Shown piece after piece: positions 1 through 8,393 of a DNA stretch of 64,000 bases. The notes under the pieces are model-generated. The model worked only from the letters and a program-made list of their open reading frames with translations. It did not search any database and was not told the origin of the DNA. The number at the start of each line of letters is the position of its first letter. The first letter of the stretch is position 1. The stretch comes from Siccirubricoccus phaeus. Lineage in GTDB: Bacteria; Pseudomonadota; Alphaproteobacteria; Acetobacterales; Acetobacteraceae. Both the position numbers and the translations under genes were made by a program. The stretch is from contig NZ_SRXO01000004.1 of the NCBI RefSeq assembly GCF_008360935.1, forward strand, positions 124,001 through 188,000, read 5' to 3'.

Positions 1-41
1 ACCCCAGGCGGAAGCCGACCGACAGCCCGGAGGCGCCAGCC

Positions 42-434
42 ATGTGGATCGCGGGCCGGTGGCGGTTCGTCCCGTGGGTGCCTCCCGCGCTGCTGGCACC
101 CTGCAACTCATTCGCCGAGGCCGTGGACCAGGCGCGCCGGTTCGCCACGGAGCGCGGCAAACTCCAAGCGAGGGTCGCAGCGAAGTCGTCGAACCCCTTC
201 GAGTTGCTGGCCGCCGACGACGAGCTAGCAGCGCAGGAGTTGGCCGGGGACAGCAGCGGCCTTCCAGACGGTTCCGTGGCGCACGAGCTGCCTGCGGATC
301 TCGGCGGCGGGCTCATCCGTGAGACGCCGACCGGCGACCTGCACGCGGAGGTGCTCGCGAGCCGGGCCGCGCTGGATCGGCTCTTGCCCGAACTCGGTCA
401 GGGCACCCCGCCGCCAGCCTGGGGCGGCGGATAG
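42..434 (+). CDS. hypothetical protein, 130 aa
   Basis: No family is recognised. The reading frame has the strong G/C preference at third codon positions seen in the confident genes of the window. The ATG at 42 is preceded by GGAGG at 29-33, eight bases upstream, which is why this start was chosen. The N-terminus is Trp/Pro rich, a helical stretch follows (FAEAVDQARRFATERGKL), and the C-terminus is acidic and leucine rich. It ends inside the 3' end of the converging gene at 398-922, overlapping it by 37 bases. The product looks cytoplasmic, because no signal peptide or membrane segment is visible. The function is unknown. Confidence 0.55.
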   Translation: MWIAGRWRFVPWVPPALLAPCNSFAEAVDQARRFATERGKLQARVAAKSSNPFELLAADDELAAQELAGDSSGLPDGSVAHELPADLGGGLIRETPTGDLHAEVLASRAALDRLLPELGQGTPPPAWGGG

Positions 435-922
435 GGGGTCGGCAGGCCAGCCGCGGCAAAGTGCCGCTCCATCGCGGCCACCTCCGGGGCGCTCCGGTCC
501 AGCAGGCTGCACCTGCCGTGGTCCGCCTCGTGGGCGAGGATCTCTGCGAGCCTCGCCCGGGCGGCCCGCATCCGCGCGACCATGTCCCCGCTCCCGCTGA
601 CGTCGAGCGTCGGCCCGTACAAGCGGAGCAAGGCCCCGGCGAACCGTGAATCGCCGTTCCGCAGGTCGCGTTCGATGGCGTCCATCCGCTCCGCGTCGGT
701 CATGGGACGCGGCTTCCTGCGCTCCCGGACGGCAGCGGCGAAGCCGACCTCCCTGGCCCGCAGCAGGACAGTCTTGCAGTCCTCGAACGACCGGCCGCCC
801 GGGGTGCGACCCTCGGCCATCGCCCGCCGGATCTCCTCGTCCGGGGGCATGGCCCACACCGCATGCGGCCCAGAGGCATCCGCCTGGGCGCTCCGCATGC
901 AGCCGCCAGCTCCATCTTCCAT
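398..922 (-). CDS. hypothetical protein, 174 aa
   Basis: This is a soluble, helical, charged protein that I cannot assign to a family. The start at 922 is chosen because GGGAGGGG lies six to seven bases upstream, and an in-frame ATG at 955 lacks such a site. Residues run from a short Gly/Ala-rich head (MEDGAGG) into an acidic helix, then an Arg-rich block around RERRKPRPMTDAERM, then a region with RLYGPTLDVSGSGDM, then a helix ending in Pro/Gly. It is convergent with the gene at 42-434. It sits at the left edge of the defence island, which is only weak context for function. Confidence 0.6.
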   Translation of the reverse strand: MEDGAGGCMRSAQADASGPHAVWAMPPDEEIRRAMAEGRTPGGRSFEDCKTVLLRAREVGFAAAVRERRKPRPMTDAERMDAIERDLRNGDSRFAGALLRLYGPTLDVSGSGDMVARMRAARARLAEILAHEADHGRCSLLDRSAPEVAAMERHFAAAGLPTPYPPPQAGGGVP

Positions 923-1216
923 TGGTGCCCCTCCCTGTGGCGTGCTGGTTCCCATGCGCCCTCCACAGGGCAATGGTGCCTCGGGCCATGCCGCAAGGGA
1001 GTCCGCCCGGGCTGCAGGCGCGGCCCTCACCGAGGCACCGTTCAGAAAATCCGCGTTTTCCGAGACGTGGCGGGCCCGGCGGCAGCCCATGGCGCTTGTT
1101 TTCTTCCGCTCCCTCTTGAGATTTAGAGTAGAATAAGAGGCAGTCCCCTCCGCTTTCTGGTGTCTCCTGGTGGCGTGCTCGGGGCGCATTCCACCACAGG
1201 TGCCGCGAGGTCGGAC

Positions 1217-4200
1217 ATGAAGGTCGGCGACCGGCTGCTGCTGCCACGACGCTACGCCGTGGACGAACAGGTCAACGGCAATCCCATCCGGCAGCTCCTC
1301 CACCCCGAGCGGACCGCCACGGTCGCGGCCCGCCGCCTCACCTCCCGGGGTGCGCCCGACGGTTTCGTGCTCAATGCCGACGCCGGGAGGGCCGTCCTGC
1401 TCCTCGGACGGCGGCCGAAAGGCAACGAGGGCTTCGACCAGGTGCTCGTCGCACGGCCGGGTGTCCCGGCGGGGGACCGGCAGGTGGCCGCGGGCGTCGC
1501 GGTGAACGCCGCGTGGGTCGGTGCGCCTGACGCGGCGCCGAGCTGGCGTGCGCCGGGCGCCGCGGCCGAGGAGGCGAGGCGGTCCTGGGACGGCGCGTTC
1601 GCCTTCCGGGAGGAGGTCAAGGACGCGGATGGGAAGGTGACCGAGTGCGGCCTGCGGCCTCCCCAGGTCGGCGCGCTGTACGCGGTCCTCGCGCACTGGA
1701 GGGGGGTCGCGGACCCGGCGACAGTGGTCATGCCCACCGGCACCGGGAAGACCGAGACGATGCTCGCGATCCTCGCGCGGGAGCGGATGCCCCGGCTCCT
1801 CGTGGTGGTCCCCGGCAACGCGCTCCGCGACCAGATCGCCGGGAAATTCGAGACCTTCGGGCTGCTGCGGACGCTCGGCGTCCTCGGACCCGGCGCCCTG
1901 TTCCCCGTGGTCTGCACGCTGCGGCACAGGCCGCGCTCGGTCGAGGAGGCGGAGGACATCTTCCTGCGCTGCAACGTGGTCGTGGCCAGCATGCAGGTGC
2001 TCCAGGGCTGCGGCCGCGAGGTGCAGGAGCGGATAGCCCAGCTCTGCGGCGACCTCTTCATCGACGAGGCGCACCACGCCCCGGCACCGACATGGAGCGC
2101 CTTCCGCAAGCTGTTCCTGGCGCAGCCCGGCAACCGGGCGCTCCACTTCACGGCAACGCCCTTCCGCACCGACGGGAAGCTGGTGGAGGGCCGGGTGATC
2201 TTCAGCTATCCGCTGGCGAAGGCACAGGCCGACGGCTACTTCGTCCCCATCGCGCTGAGGAGCGTGATGGCCTGGGAACGCCCGTCAGCCGACGAGGCCA
2301 TCGCCGCCGCGGCAATCGAGCAGCTCGATGCCGACACCGCCGCCGGGTACCGGCACGTCGTGATGGCCCGCACCGAGGACATCAACCGCGCCCTGGAGGT
2401 GATCCAGGTCTACGCGAGACTGGCGCCGCACCACGGGCCGACCCTCGTCCACAGCAGGATGCCCGAGGCGGAGCGCGAGGCCGCCCTGGCGCGCCTGCGC
2501 GGCGGGACCGCGCGGATCATCGTGTGCGTGAACATGCTCGGGGAGGGCTTCGACTTCCCGAACCTGAAGATCGCCGCCGTCCACGACTCCCACAAGAGCC
2601 TGGCCATCACGCTGCAGTTCACCGGCCGCTTCACGCGGGCGCACAGCGACCTCGGCCAGGCGACCGTCGTCGCCAACGTCGCCAGCCCCGACATGGAGGA
2701 CCGCCTCCGGGACCTCTACGCCGAGGACGCGGACTGGAACCGGCTGCTGACCGAGCTGAGCTCCGGCGCCGTCGGGCGCCACACCCGCCGCTCGGACTTC
2801 CTTGACGGCTTCACCGGCCCGCCGTCCCCGGTCGCGCTGCAAAATGTGTTCCCGAAGATGAGCGCCGTTGTCTACCGCACGGGCTGCGCGGACTGGGCGC
2901 CCGGCCGCGCCGAGGGTGCCATCCGCAAGCGCGCGCGGATCCACGCGGGGCCGCTGCTCAACGCCGGGCGCCGCACCCTGGTCTTCATCACCCAGGAGCA
3001 GGAGCCGGTGCCCTGGGGCGCCGTGAAGGAGGTGTCCAACACGATCTGGCACCTCTACCTGCTGCACTGGGACCAGGACCGGGGCCTGCTGTTCATCAAC
3101 AGCTCCGACAACGGCAGCCTCCACGAGGGTCTGGCGAAGGCGGTTTGCGGCGACGACGTTGACATCGTCGACGGCGACCGGGTGTTCCGCTGCCTGCACG
3201 GCGTCAACCGCCTCCTCCTCATGAACCTCGGCCTGAACCACACCATCGGCCGCGCGGTTCGGTTCTCGATGCACACCGGCTCGGACGTCGGGCGCGCCAT
3301 GACGGAGGCGCTGGTCGGGAACAAGACTCGCTCGAACCTCTTCGGCATCGGCTACGAGGCGGGCAGCAAGGTCACCGTGGGCTGCTCGCGGAAGGGTCGG
3401 CTGTGGTCCTACCTCATCGCCCACGACATGGCGGAGTGGGTGGACTGGTGCCGCCACGTGGGCGCGAAGCTGCTCGACGACACCATCAAGCCGGAGGACA
3501 TCTTCCGCCACGCCATGGTGCCCACGGAGGTCACGGAGCGCCCGCCGCTCGTGCCCATGGCCGTCGAGTGGGACGAGAGGCTGCTCAGGAAGCCGGAGCA
3601 CCTCGTTAAGATCGAGGTCGGCGATGCCGCCGCTCCGCTGTTCGACGTCGACCTGGGCCCTGCCGAGCACACGGACGCCGGACCGCTCCGCCTCCGGGTG
3701 ACAATCGCCGTCGGCGCTGACGCGCGGTCGTCCGACCTCGAGGTCAGGTTCGGGGCGAGCGGCGCCCGCTACGTTCCGGCGGGCGGCCCCCTTGCGTTCA
3801 TCGATGTCGGTGGCAAGAGGACACCCCTGGGCGAGTGGCTCGCCGACAACCCACCCTGGGTGTACTTCGCCGACGGTTCGGTGCTGCGCGGGGACGAGCT
3901 CTTTACACCGCAGGGCGTGGCCAACCGCATTCCGTACTCCCGCGACCGGATCGTCGCCTGGAACTGGGCGGGCACGGACATCCGGAAGGAGTCCCAGAAG
4001 GAGCAGAAGCGCCCCGAGTCCGTGCAGTTCAAGGTGATCCAGTCGCTGCTGGCCCAGACCGGGGACGCCGCCTTCGACATCGTCGTCGACGATGACGACG
4101 CTGGCGAGGCGGCCGACGTGGTGGCCATCAGGGCTGCGCCGGGCCGCATCGTCGTCCACCTCTACCACTGCAAGTTCTCCAAGGAGACGAGGCCCGGCGC

Positions 4201-4534
4201 CAGGCTGGACGACCTATACGTGGTCTGCGGGCAGGCGCAGAAGAGCGTCCGGTGGCGCGGCGACGCGGAGGCGCTGTTCCGGCATCTCCAGCTTCGCGAG
4301 GGCCAGCGCATCGCGCGCGGCGCCCCAAGCCGGTTCGAGCGCGGCGACCTTGCCGCGCTGCGGCGGCTGGAAGGTCAGCTCCGCGGCGCCGAGCGGGAGT
4401 TCAGCGTCTTCATCGTGCAGCCAGGCCTGTCCCGCGCGGCGGCGGAGGGCGACCACCTGGAACTGCTCGCGGCCACCGAGACCTACCTCATGGAGACCTT
4501 CGGGCTGCCGTTGGGTGTCATCGCCAGCGCGTAG
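1217..4534 (+). CDS. SF2 DEAD/DEAH-box helicase with long C-terminal region
   Basis: This is a predicted ATP-driven nucleic-acid translocase of 1105 aa. Helicase motifs appear in order: Walker A PTGTGKTE near residue 174, DEAH within FIDEAHH near 280, SAT-like ATPFRTDG near 312, GEGFDFPN near 441, and motif VI QFTGRFTRA near 466. The last 250 residues are not helicase. They contain an acidic stretch ending in DIVVDDDD, then about 20 residues later the strand HLYHCKFSK, which resembles the D...xK layout of PD-(D/E)xK nucleases; that reading is tentative. The ATG at 1217 is preferred over 1160 because GCGAGG lies six bases before it. It converges on the patatin operon. Large helicase-nuclease proteins of this kind are common in defence islands. 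Confidence 0.9.
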   Translation: MKVGDRLLLPRRYAVDEQVNGNPIRQLLHPERTATVAARRLTSRGAPDGFVLNADAGRAVLLLGRRPKGNEGFDQVLVARPGVPAGDRQVAAGVAVNAAWVGAPDAAPSWRAPGAAAEEARRSWDGAFAFREEVKDADGKVTECGLRPPQVGALYAVLAHWRGVADPATVVMPTGTGKTETMLAILARERMPRLLVVVPGNALRDQIAGKFETFGLLRTLGVLGPGALFPVVCTLRHRPRSVEEAEDIFLRCNVVVASMQVLQGCGREVQERIAQLCGDLFIDEAHHAPAPTWSAFRKLFLAQPGNRALHFTATPFRTDGKLVEGRVIFSYPLAKAQADGYFVPIALRSVMAWERPSADEAIAAAAIEQLDADTAAGYRHVVMARTEDINRALEVIQVYARLAPHHGPTLVHSRMPEAEREAALARLRGGTARIIVCVNMLGEGFDFPNLKIAAVHDSHKSLAITLQFTGRFTRAHSDLGQATVVANVASPDMEDRLRDLYAEDADWNRLLTELSSGAVGRHTRRSDFLDGFTGPPSPVALQNVFPKMSAVVYRTGCADWAPGRAEGAIRKRARIHAGPLLNAGRRTLVFITQEQEPVPWGAVKEVSNTIWHLYLLHWDQDRGLLFINSSDNGSLHEGLAKAVCGDDVDIVDGDRVFRCLHGVNRLLLMNLGLNHTIGRAVRFSMHTGSDVGRAMTEALVGNKTRSNLFGIGYEAGSKVTVGCSRKGRLWSYLIAHDMAEWVDWCRHVGAKLLDDTIKPEDIFRHAMVPTEVTERPPLVPMAVEWDERLLRKPEHLVKIEVGDAAAPLFDVDLGPAEHTDAGPLRLRVTIAVGADARSSDLEVRFGASGARYVPAGGPLAFIDVGGKRTPLGEWLADNPPWVYFADGSVLRGDELFTPQGVANRIPYSRDRIVAWNWAGTDIRKESQKEQKRPESVQFKVIQSLLAQTGDAAFDIVVDDDDAGEAADVVAIRAAPGRIVVHLYHCKFSKETRPGARLDDLYVVCGQAQKSVRWRGDAEALFRHLQLREGQRIARGAPSRFERGDLAALRRLEGQLRGAEREFSVFIVQPGLSRAAAEGDHLELLAATETYLMETFGLPLGVIASA

Positions 4535-4659
4535 GCCCCTGTCGGCGCGTCGAAGTGCCAGGCGAGCCACTGCCACGACCGAGCCTGCGGTCGTGTCCGC
4601 GCGCGGCGAGCTGCCGAGCTGGGCGGAGGGCGGCCATGGGCAAGGGGGACCGCGCCGCA

Positions 4660-5676
4660 TCAAAGAATTCCACGCGGCGTTGCCCAGGAGGCCCGGTGGC
4701 GGAGCATGCCCTCGACCGTCGTCCTGTCGCGCGAGTTCTCGAGTTCGCGCCACGCCTGCCGCGCCAGGTCGCCAAGAACGGCGGTCGCGCGGGGGCTGGC
4801 CCTGTCGAGGCCGAGATGCACCTGCTGCTCGGCGCTGGGGTGCCGGTCCAGCCGGACGTGCCGGTCCCGCAGGAGCCGCTGCGTGATCTCCAGGGCCATG
4901 GCTTCCTGCGCGGAGATGGTCACCGCGAACAACGCGCGGCCGAATAGCCGCCCCGGCAGCATCCAGCGCAGCGCGCCGTGGCCCCTGGGCCTCCTCGGGA
5001 CATCGGCATGTCCCCCTCCCGCCGTCCCGACGCTCAGCATCTCCACCGTGTCCGGCCTCGCGCCGTAGCGGGCCATGATTTCTGCCAGGCCGATCAGGTC
5101 GGGCGCGTTGGCGACGATGCCGCCGTCGATCAGCGTCTCGCCCTCGACGAGGTGCTCCGGGAAATAGGTTGGCGCCGCCGAGGTGGCCAGCACCGCATCG
5201 AGGAGCGAGGCCCGGCTCGGCCTGTCCGAGATCCCCGCCGAACGGAAGACGATCGGCCTCGCGTTCTGCCTGCTGACCGCGACAGCCATGAGTGGTGCGG
5301 AGACGCTGGCGAGGGAGGTGCCTGCGTGGACCCCGAGAACCGATGCCGCCGCCTCCCGGAGGCCGTCTTGGCTGTAGCGGCTGGCGAGGATACCGACGCG
5401 CGGCAGGGGCGGCCAGAACCTGCGGCCGCATATCCTGGGGCGCCTGTCGAAGATGGCGCCGCCATGGCGCTCCATGGCCGCCCGGATCTCACCGGCGGGA
5501 AGGCCGCAGGCCAAGCCACAGGCGAGCAGGCCGCCGATGGACGTGCCGATGATCAGATCGAATCTGTTCCGGAGGGGCTCTCCTGACGCCTCCTCCAGCT
5601 TCTCCAGCAGCGTGGCCGAGAACAGTCCCCGGTAGCCACCGCCCGAGAGCGCCAGGACTTGGTAGCGTCGCTCCAT
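4660..5676 (-). CDS. patatin-like phospholipase
   Basis: This is a predicted serine lipid acyl hydrolase of 338 aa, and all family elements are intact. The oxyanion-hole loop GGGYRG is at residues 12-17, the nucleophile elbow GTSIGG has Ser46, and the catalytic Asp184 lies in IDGG. The glycine-rich N-terminus resembles CapV-type effectors of CBASS, but no cyclic-nucleotide synthase gene is present in the window. The gene starts 14 bases after the stop of the PIN gene and is the last of a three-gene operon (6545-4660). Only a short purine run (GGGAG) precedes the ATG. The inferred role is a membrane-degrading effector kept in check by the two upstream gene products. Confidence 0.9.
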   Translation of the reverse strand: MERRYQVLALSGGGYRGLFSATLLEKLEEASGEPLRNRFDLIIGTSIGGLLACGLACGLPAGEIRAAMERHGGAIFDRRPRICGRRFWPPLPRVGILASRYSQDGLREAAASVLGVHAGTSLASVSAPLMAVAVSRQNARPIVFRSAGISDRPSRASLLDAVLATSAAPTYFPEHLVEGETLIDGGIVANAPDLIGLAEIMARYGARPDTVEMLSVGTAGGGHADVPRRPRGHGALRWMLPGRLFGRALFAVTISAQEAMALEITQRLLRDRHVRLDRHPSAEQQVHLGLDRASPRATAVLGDLARQAWRELENSRDRTTVEGMLRHRASWATPRGIL

Positions 5677-5690
5677 TGCTCCCGGTCCGG

Positions 5691-6122
5691 TCAGTACGCG
5701 TGGACGGCCAGCTTGGGGAGTGTCGCTTGGTAGGGTTGCGCGGGCTCGACAAGGGTGAGGTTCCGCTGGAGCGCGGTGGCCACCACGATCCGGTTGTCGT
5801 CGTCCAGGTCGACGGTCTCGCCGCTCGGCTGCGTCATCTTGAGGTCCATCGACAGGAGGTGCGCCCAGGTTCTTCCGATCCTGTCGTCGACAGCCAGCAG
5901 GTGCCCCTGGTCGCGGACCATCGCCGTGAGCGTCTCGAGGTTCTGCAGGTAGCACGACCTGTCCCCCGAGGGAGCGAGTTGTGTGACCTCGTGCAGGGCC
6001 CGTCCGAACGAGATGACGCTCAGGTGGATGGCGCCGCGGCTGACGCCGTCGAGCCACTGCATCAACTGGGCGTGGCTGCCAGACGCGGCGTCCAGCAGGG
6101 CCTGGGTGCCTAGCAGGTACAA
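5691..6122 (-). CDS. PIN-domain protein with lost catalytic residues
   Basis: The length (143 aa) and overall pattern match VapC/FitB-type PIN proteins: an N-terminal strand MYLLGTQALL, a mid-protein LSVISFGRALHEV, then VDDRIGRTWAHL, and DDDNRIVVATALQRNLTLV. Compared with the usual LLDTNVL start, the first catalytic Asp is Gly and the Asn is Gln. The usual LGE Glu is Arg. The C-terminal RNxxDF has become PAQPYQ. Only the Asp before RIVVATAL remains, so RNase activity is unlikely. The start codon is TTG, three bases after the stop of the antitoxin-like gene. It sits between that gene and the patatin gene, which suggests a binding or scaffold role rather than a toxin. Confidence 0.8.
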   Translation of the reverse strand: MYLLGTQALLDAASGSHAQLMQWLDGVSRGAIHLSVISFGRALHEVTQLAPSGDRSCYLQNLETLTAMVRDQGHLLAVDDRIGRTWAHLLSMDLKMTQPSGETVDLDDDNRIVVATALQRNLTLVEPAQPYQATLPKLAVHAY

Positions 6123-6125
6123 GCG

Positions 6126-6545
6126 CTAGCCTTCGGCGCTCGTTTCGGGACAACCATCCCGCGCCTCGTGCCGTCTGGTCACGCCGTATGCCTGCCTGCC
6201 GCGCGGACGCTGTCGCATCTCGGCTCTGAGCGAGACCGGACGGAAGCTCGGCTGCATCCGCAGCGCCTCGCCGAAGGAGACGTCGCGAGCCACCCAGCGG
6301 ACCATGCGGGCAAGGTCCTTGAGCGAGATCATCACCACTTGGTCCTCCGGGTTCGTGCCGACCAACTGCACGCGCCCGGAGCGGACGGCGCGGAGCGTGC
6401 TGGTGAACTTGTCCCGGATTACCCGGACGGAGGGCTGCTCGTGGCTTGCCTCGCCGAGCGACTGACTTAGGGCGGCAACCAACCCCGCGTCGTCCTTCCG
6501 GGCCTGCAGGAGCTCCTCGACGTCGGCCAAAAGCTTCTGTTCCAC
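6126..6545 (-). CDS. Phd/YefM-like antitoxin
   Basis: A 139-aa protein whose residues 38-80 resemble the DNA-binding and dimer core of Phd/YefM antitoxins (VRVIRDKFTSTLRAVRSGRV, then VVMISLKDLARMV). The N-terminal 35 residues are an acidic helix. The C-terminal 50 are basic and disordered looking, a plausible neutralising tail. The start is a GTG at 6545 with GGGAGAG upstream. It is the first gene of the operon with the PIN and patatin genes, and a promoter with two palindromes lies directly upstream (6571-6615), so autorepression is likely. The assignment rests on pattern similarity only. Confidence 0.7.
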   Translation of the reverse strand: MEQKLLADVEELLQARKDDAGLVAALSQSLGEASHEQPSVRVIRDKFTSTLRAVRSGRVQLVGTNPEDQVVMISLKDLARMVRWVARDVSFGEALRMQPSFRPVSLRAEMRQRPRGRQAYGVTRRHEARDGCPETSAEG

Positions 6546-6571
6546 GGCCCTCTCCCACCATCACCCCTTGT

Positions 6572-6615
6572 GTGGCCACGATCCAGACAATATGTGGCCA
6601 CGCGTGCTCTTTCAA
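6572..6615 (-). promoter_or_regulatory. promoter and twin operator of the antitoxin-PIN-patatin operon
   Basis: Read on the minus strand there is TTGAAA (6615-6610), a 17-base spacer, and TATTGT (6592-6587), close to a sigma-70 promoter. Two copies of the palindrome GTGGCCAC lie at 6594-6601, inside the spacer, and 6572-6579, at the expected transcription start. They are 22 bases apart, about two helical turns. This spacing is typical of cooperative repression by antitoxin dimers. Confidence 0.65.
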
Positions 6616-6933
6616 GGGCGAGAATGGTTGACGTGGCGGATGCGGGCGGTGCGCGGCGCCATGTTGACGCGCAGGATAATCACGGTGCAGTGCAAGCACT
6701 GGCTGCCTGACCCGCGCCCGGGCCCTCGGACAGCTTGCCTACGGTGCCGCCGTGACCAGCTGTCCGATTGGCAATCGCAACTGGCGAGGTGGCCCTCTCG
6801 CTATTCGGGGAGGCGGCCTACAAGGGAGGACGTTCGGGCTTTCCCGGCGTCACAGCGGCTTCCTGCCTTCCGCTTGCGCGCCAGGAGCAGCCCGTCGGAC
6901 CGGCACACCGCTGCGCGCAGGCGCCGCCCGCCC
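6616..6933. other. intergenic region without recognised gene
   Basis: About 320 bases between the antitoxin promoter and the small membrane-protein gene. Short frames exist on both strands, but none has a ribosome site or recognisable product. Confidence 0.5.
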
Positions 6934-7209
6934 TCATCCCACCGCCCGCCCTTCTGCACGGGGCCGCAACCCACGCCAGTGTCGCCATGCGTCCAATGCG
7001 AGTTGAGCCAGCGCCACGACACCCAAGGCCGTCGTGCCGATCCCCAGCGCCCAGGTGCCTAGGATGGCGACGGCGCCGCCGATGGTTGAACCCGGCGCCA
7101 CGATGCCATCCAGCCAGCCATTCGGGAGGGGCTCACCCCCGTAGGCCATGAGCGCGAGCCCCGTCGCGCCAATGGACGCCATCATCGCGGCATAGGATGG
7201 CAGCTTCAT
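6934..7209 (-). CDS. small membrane protein, 91 aa
   Basis: The start at 7209 follows a good ribosome site (AGGGGGAAA). Residues 1-25 are hydrophobic (MKLPSYAAMMASIGATGLALM). After a polar loop containing GGEPLPNGWLDG there is a second longer hydrophobic segment (AVAILGTWALGIGTTALGVV). The protein then ends in a basic tail rich in Arg/Trp. Two transmembrane helices with a positive cytoplasmic C-terminus are predicted by eye. No family is recognised. It is divergent from the CcdA-like gene at 7322. Confidence 0.65.
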   Translation of the reverse strand: MKLPSYAAMMASIGATGLALMAYGGEPLPNGWLDGIVAPGSTIGGAVAILGTWALGIGTTALGVVALAQLALDAWRHWRGLRPRAEGRAVG

Positions 7210-7321
7210 GGTTTCCCCCTGCCTTCTGGCCATCGGGAACGCGTGGACAGCATAGGGGCTCCGGCCGCCCTTGCCAGGGCTCCCGACACCAGCGCTAGGT
7301 TCGGTCGCGGGAGGATCCCCC

Positions 7322-7843
7322 ATGCCCGCCTACCCGCCCGAGCCCGTCATCATGGCCGAGGCCCAGCGCCTCGCCGCGGAGAACCTGGACCGCGACCTGG
7401 ACCGGGTCGCCGAGCTGCTGGCCGAACAGGGCCATTGCGGCCCGGACGGCAAGCCCTACCCGGCGCGGACGGTGGCCAACCTGCTGGACAAGGAACTGAG
7501 GCGCAGGCGCGACGAGAGGTGGCGCGAGCGCAACCGCGAAGCAGCCGAATCATTCAATCAGTGGTTCGCGGACCATGGGCACGAGTTCATTATCAGTGGT
7601 GCCGCGACCCCGCAGGGTGCCGCCGAGGCGTCAGGCCATCCGGTGAATGGCCCCGCAGAGGTGGACGCGGTCCCGACCTCGTACTGCGTCCCCGCCGACG
7701 AGTACCCGCTGACCCCGGAGGAGTGCTGGTTCCTGATGCGCGGCTACATGGTCCGGCCCGCGCGGCAACCTACGGACGAGGAGTTCCACCGGATGCCCGG
7801 CCACATCGAGCTGCTGGTGGACTACCTCCGCCTCACTCACTGA
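7322..7843 (+). CDS. CcdA-like antitoxin-related protein with C-terminal extension
   Basis: A 173-aa protein. Residues 50-85 contain DKELRRRRDERWRERNREA followed by FNQWFADHGHE. This closely matches the C-terminal toxin-binding part of CcdA antitoxins (Arg-rich, ERW, then an aromatic helix and a gly/acidic end). CcdA itself is only about 72 aa. Here an extra 85 residues follow, with Pro-rich PADEYPLTPEECWF and a helix near the end. The ATG at 7322 has GGGAGGA seven bases upstream. The next gene begins six bases after the stop, giving a two-gene unit. Whether it is an antitoxin is inference; no CcdB-like toxin was recognised. Confidence 0.6.
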   Translation: MPAYPPEPVIMAEAQRLAAENLDRDLDRVAELLAEQGHCGPDGKPYPARTVANLLDKELRRRRDERWRERNREAAESFNQWFADHGHEFIISGAATPQGAAEASGHPVNGPAEVDAVPTSYCVPADEYPLTPEECWFLMRGYMVRPARQPTDEEFHRMPGHIELLVDYLRLTH

Positions 7844-7849
7844 GCGCCC

Positions 7850-8344
7850 GTGGCTCTCCCCATCTCGCCCCGCAGGACGTGGGTCGTCGGCCCTGGGCCG
7901 CTGCACCCGTTCACCCGGAAGCGGCGGCTGCCCGGCCCGCGGCGCACCCGACTCGCAGCCGTCCTCGAGGTGCCGCGCGGGAGCTACCTGTTCGAGCTGC
8001 GCGTCTCGGCCTGGCTGCACACCCGCCCGCCGGAACCACGCGACCGCTACCTCGCGCCGTGGAGCGAGGGCGAGCTGCGCCTCGCCCGCCGTCTCGCCCT
8101 GCAGCTCCGCATCCCCTGGACGGAGCCCCCGGCGGGCCTGGTGCGCCAGCTGGCAACCCAGGCGCGCTGGCTGCGGGGCGCGCAGCAAGGCGGGCGTTGC
8201 GGGATCAGGATCTGGCTGCGGCAGGCCGAGGAGTTGCCGCGGGCGCACTACCGGTGGCACCGGCACCTCCTGATGCGGAGGCGCCTGCTCGACTTGCAGC
8301 TGGCCGCGGCTCGCCGGAGACGGCAGGCGGACAAGGAGGCATGA
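7850..8344 (+). CDS. arginine-rich hypothetical protein, 164 aa
   Basis: This frame begins with GTG six bases after the CcdA-like gene and has strong third-position GC bias. No ribosome site is visible, so translation is probably coupled to the upstream gene. The protein is rich in Arg, Leu and Trp. It has an N-terminal strand-like part (RTWVVGPGPLHPF), a central YLFELRVSAWLHTRPPEPRD segment, and a strongly basic helical C-terminus (RRRLLDLQLAAARRRR). It does not resemble CcdB as far as I can tell. Its position makes it a candidate partner for the upstream gene. Confidence 0.55.
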   Translation: MALPISPRRTWVVGPGPLHPFTRKRRLPGPRRTRLAAVLEVPRGSYLFELRVSAWLHTRPPEPRDRYLAPWSEGELRLARRLALQLRIPWTEPPAGLVRQLATQARWLRGAQQGGRCGIRIWLRQAEELPRAHYRWHRHLLMRRRLLDLQLAAARRRRQADKEA

Positions 8345-8393
8345 GGTGACCGGTGACAAGAAGTCGGAGCTCGGTTCCCAGAAGGGCCGTAGC

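Noticed and set aside
4660-5676. CBASS system with CapV effector
   Set aside because: The patatin resembles CapV, but no CD-NTase, Cap2 or Cap3 gene is present in the window.
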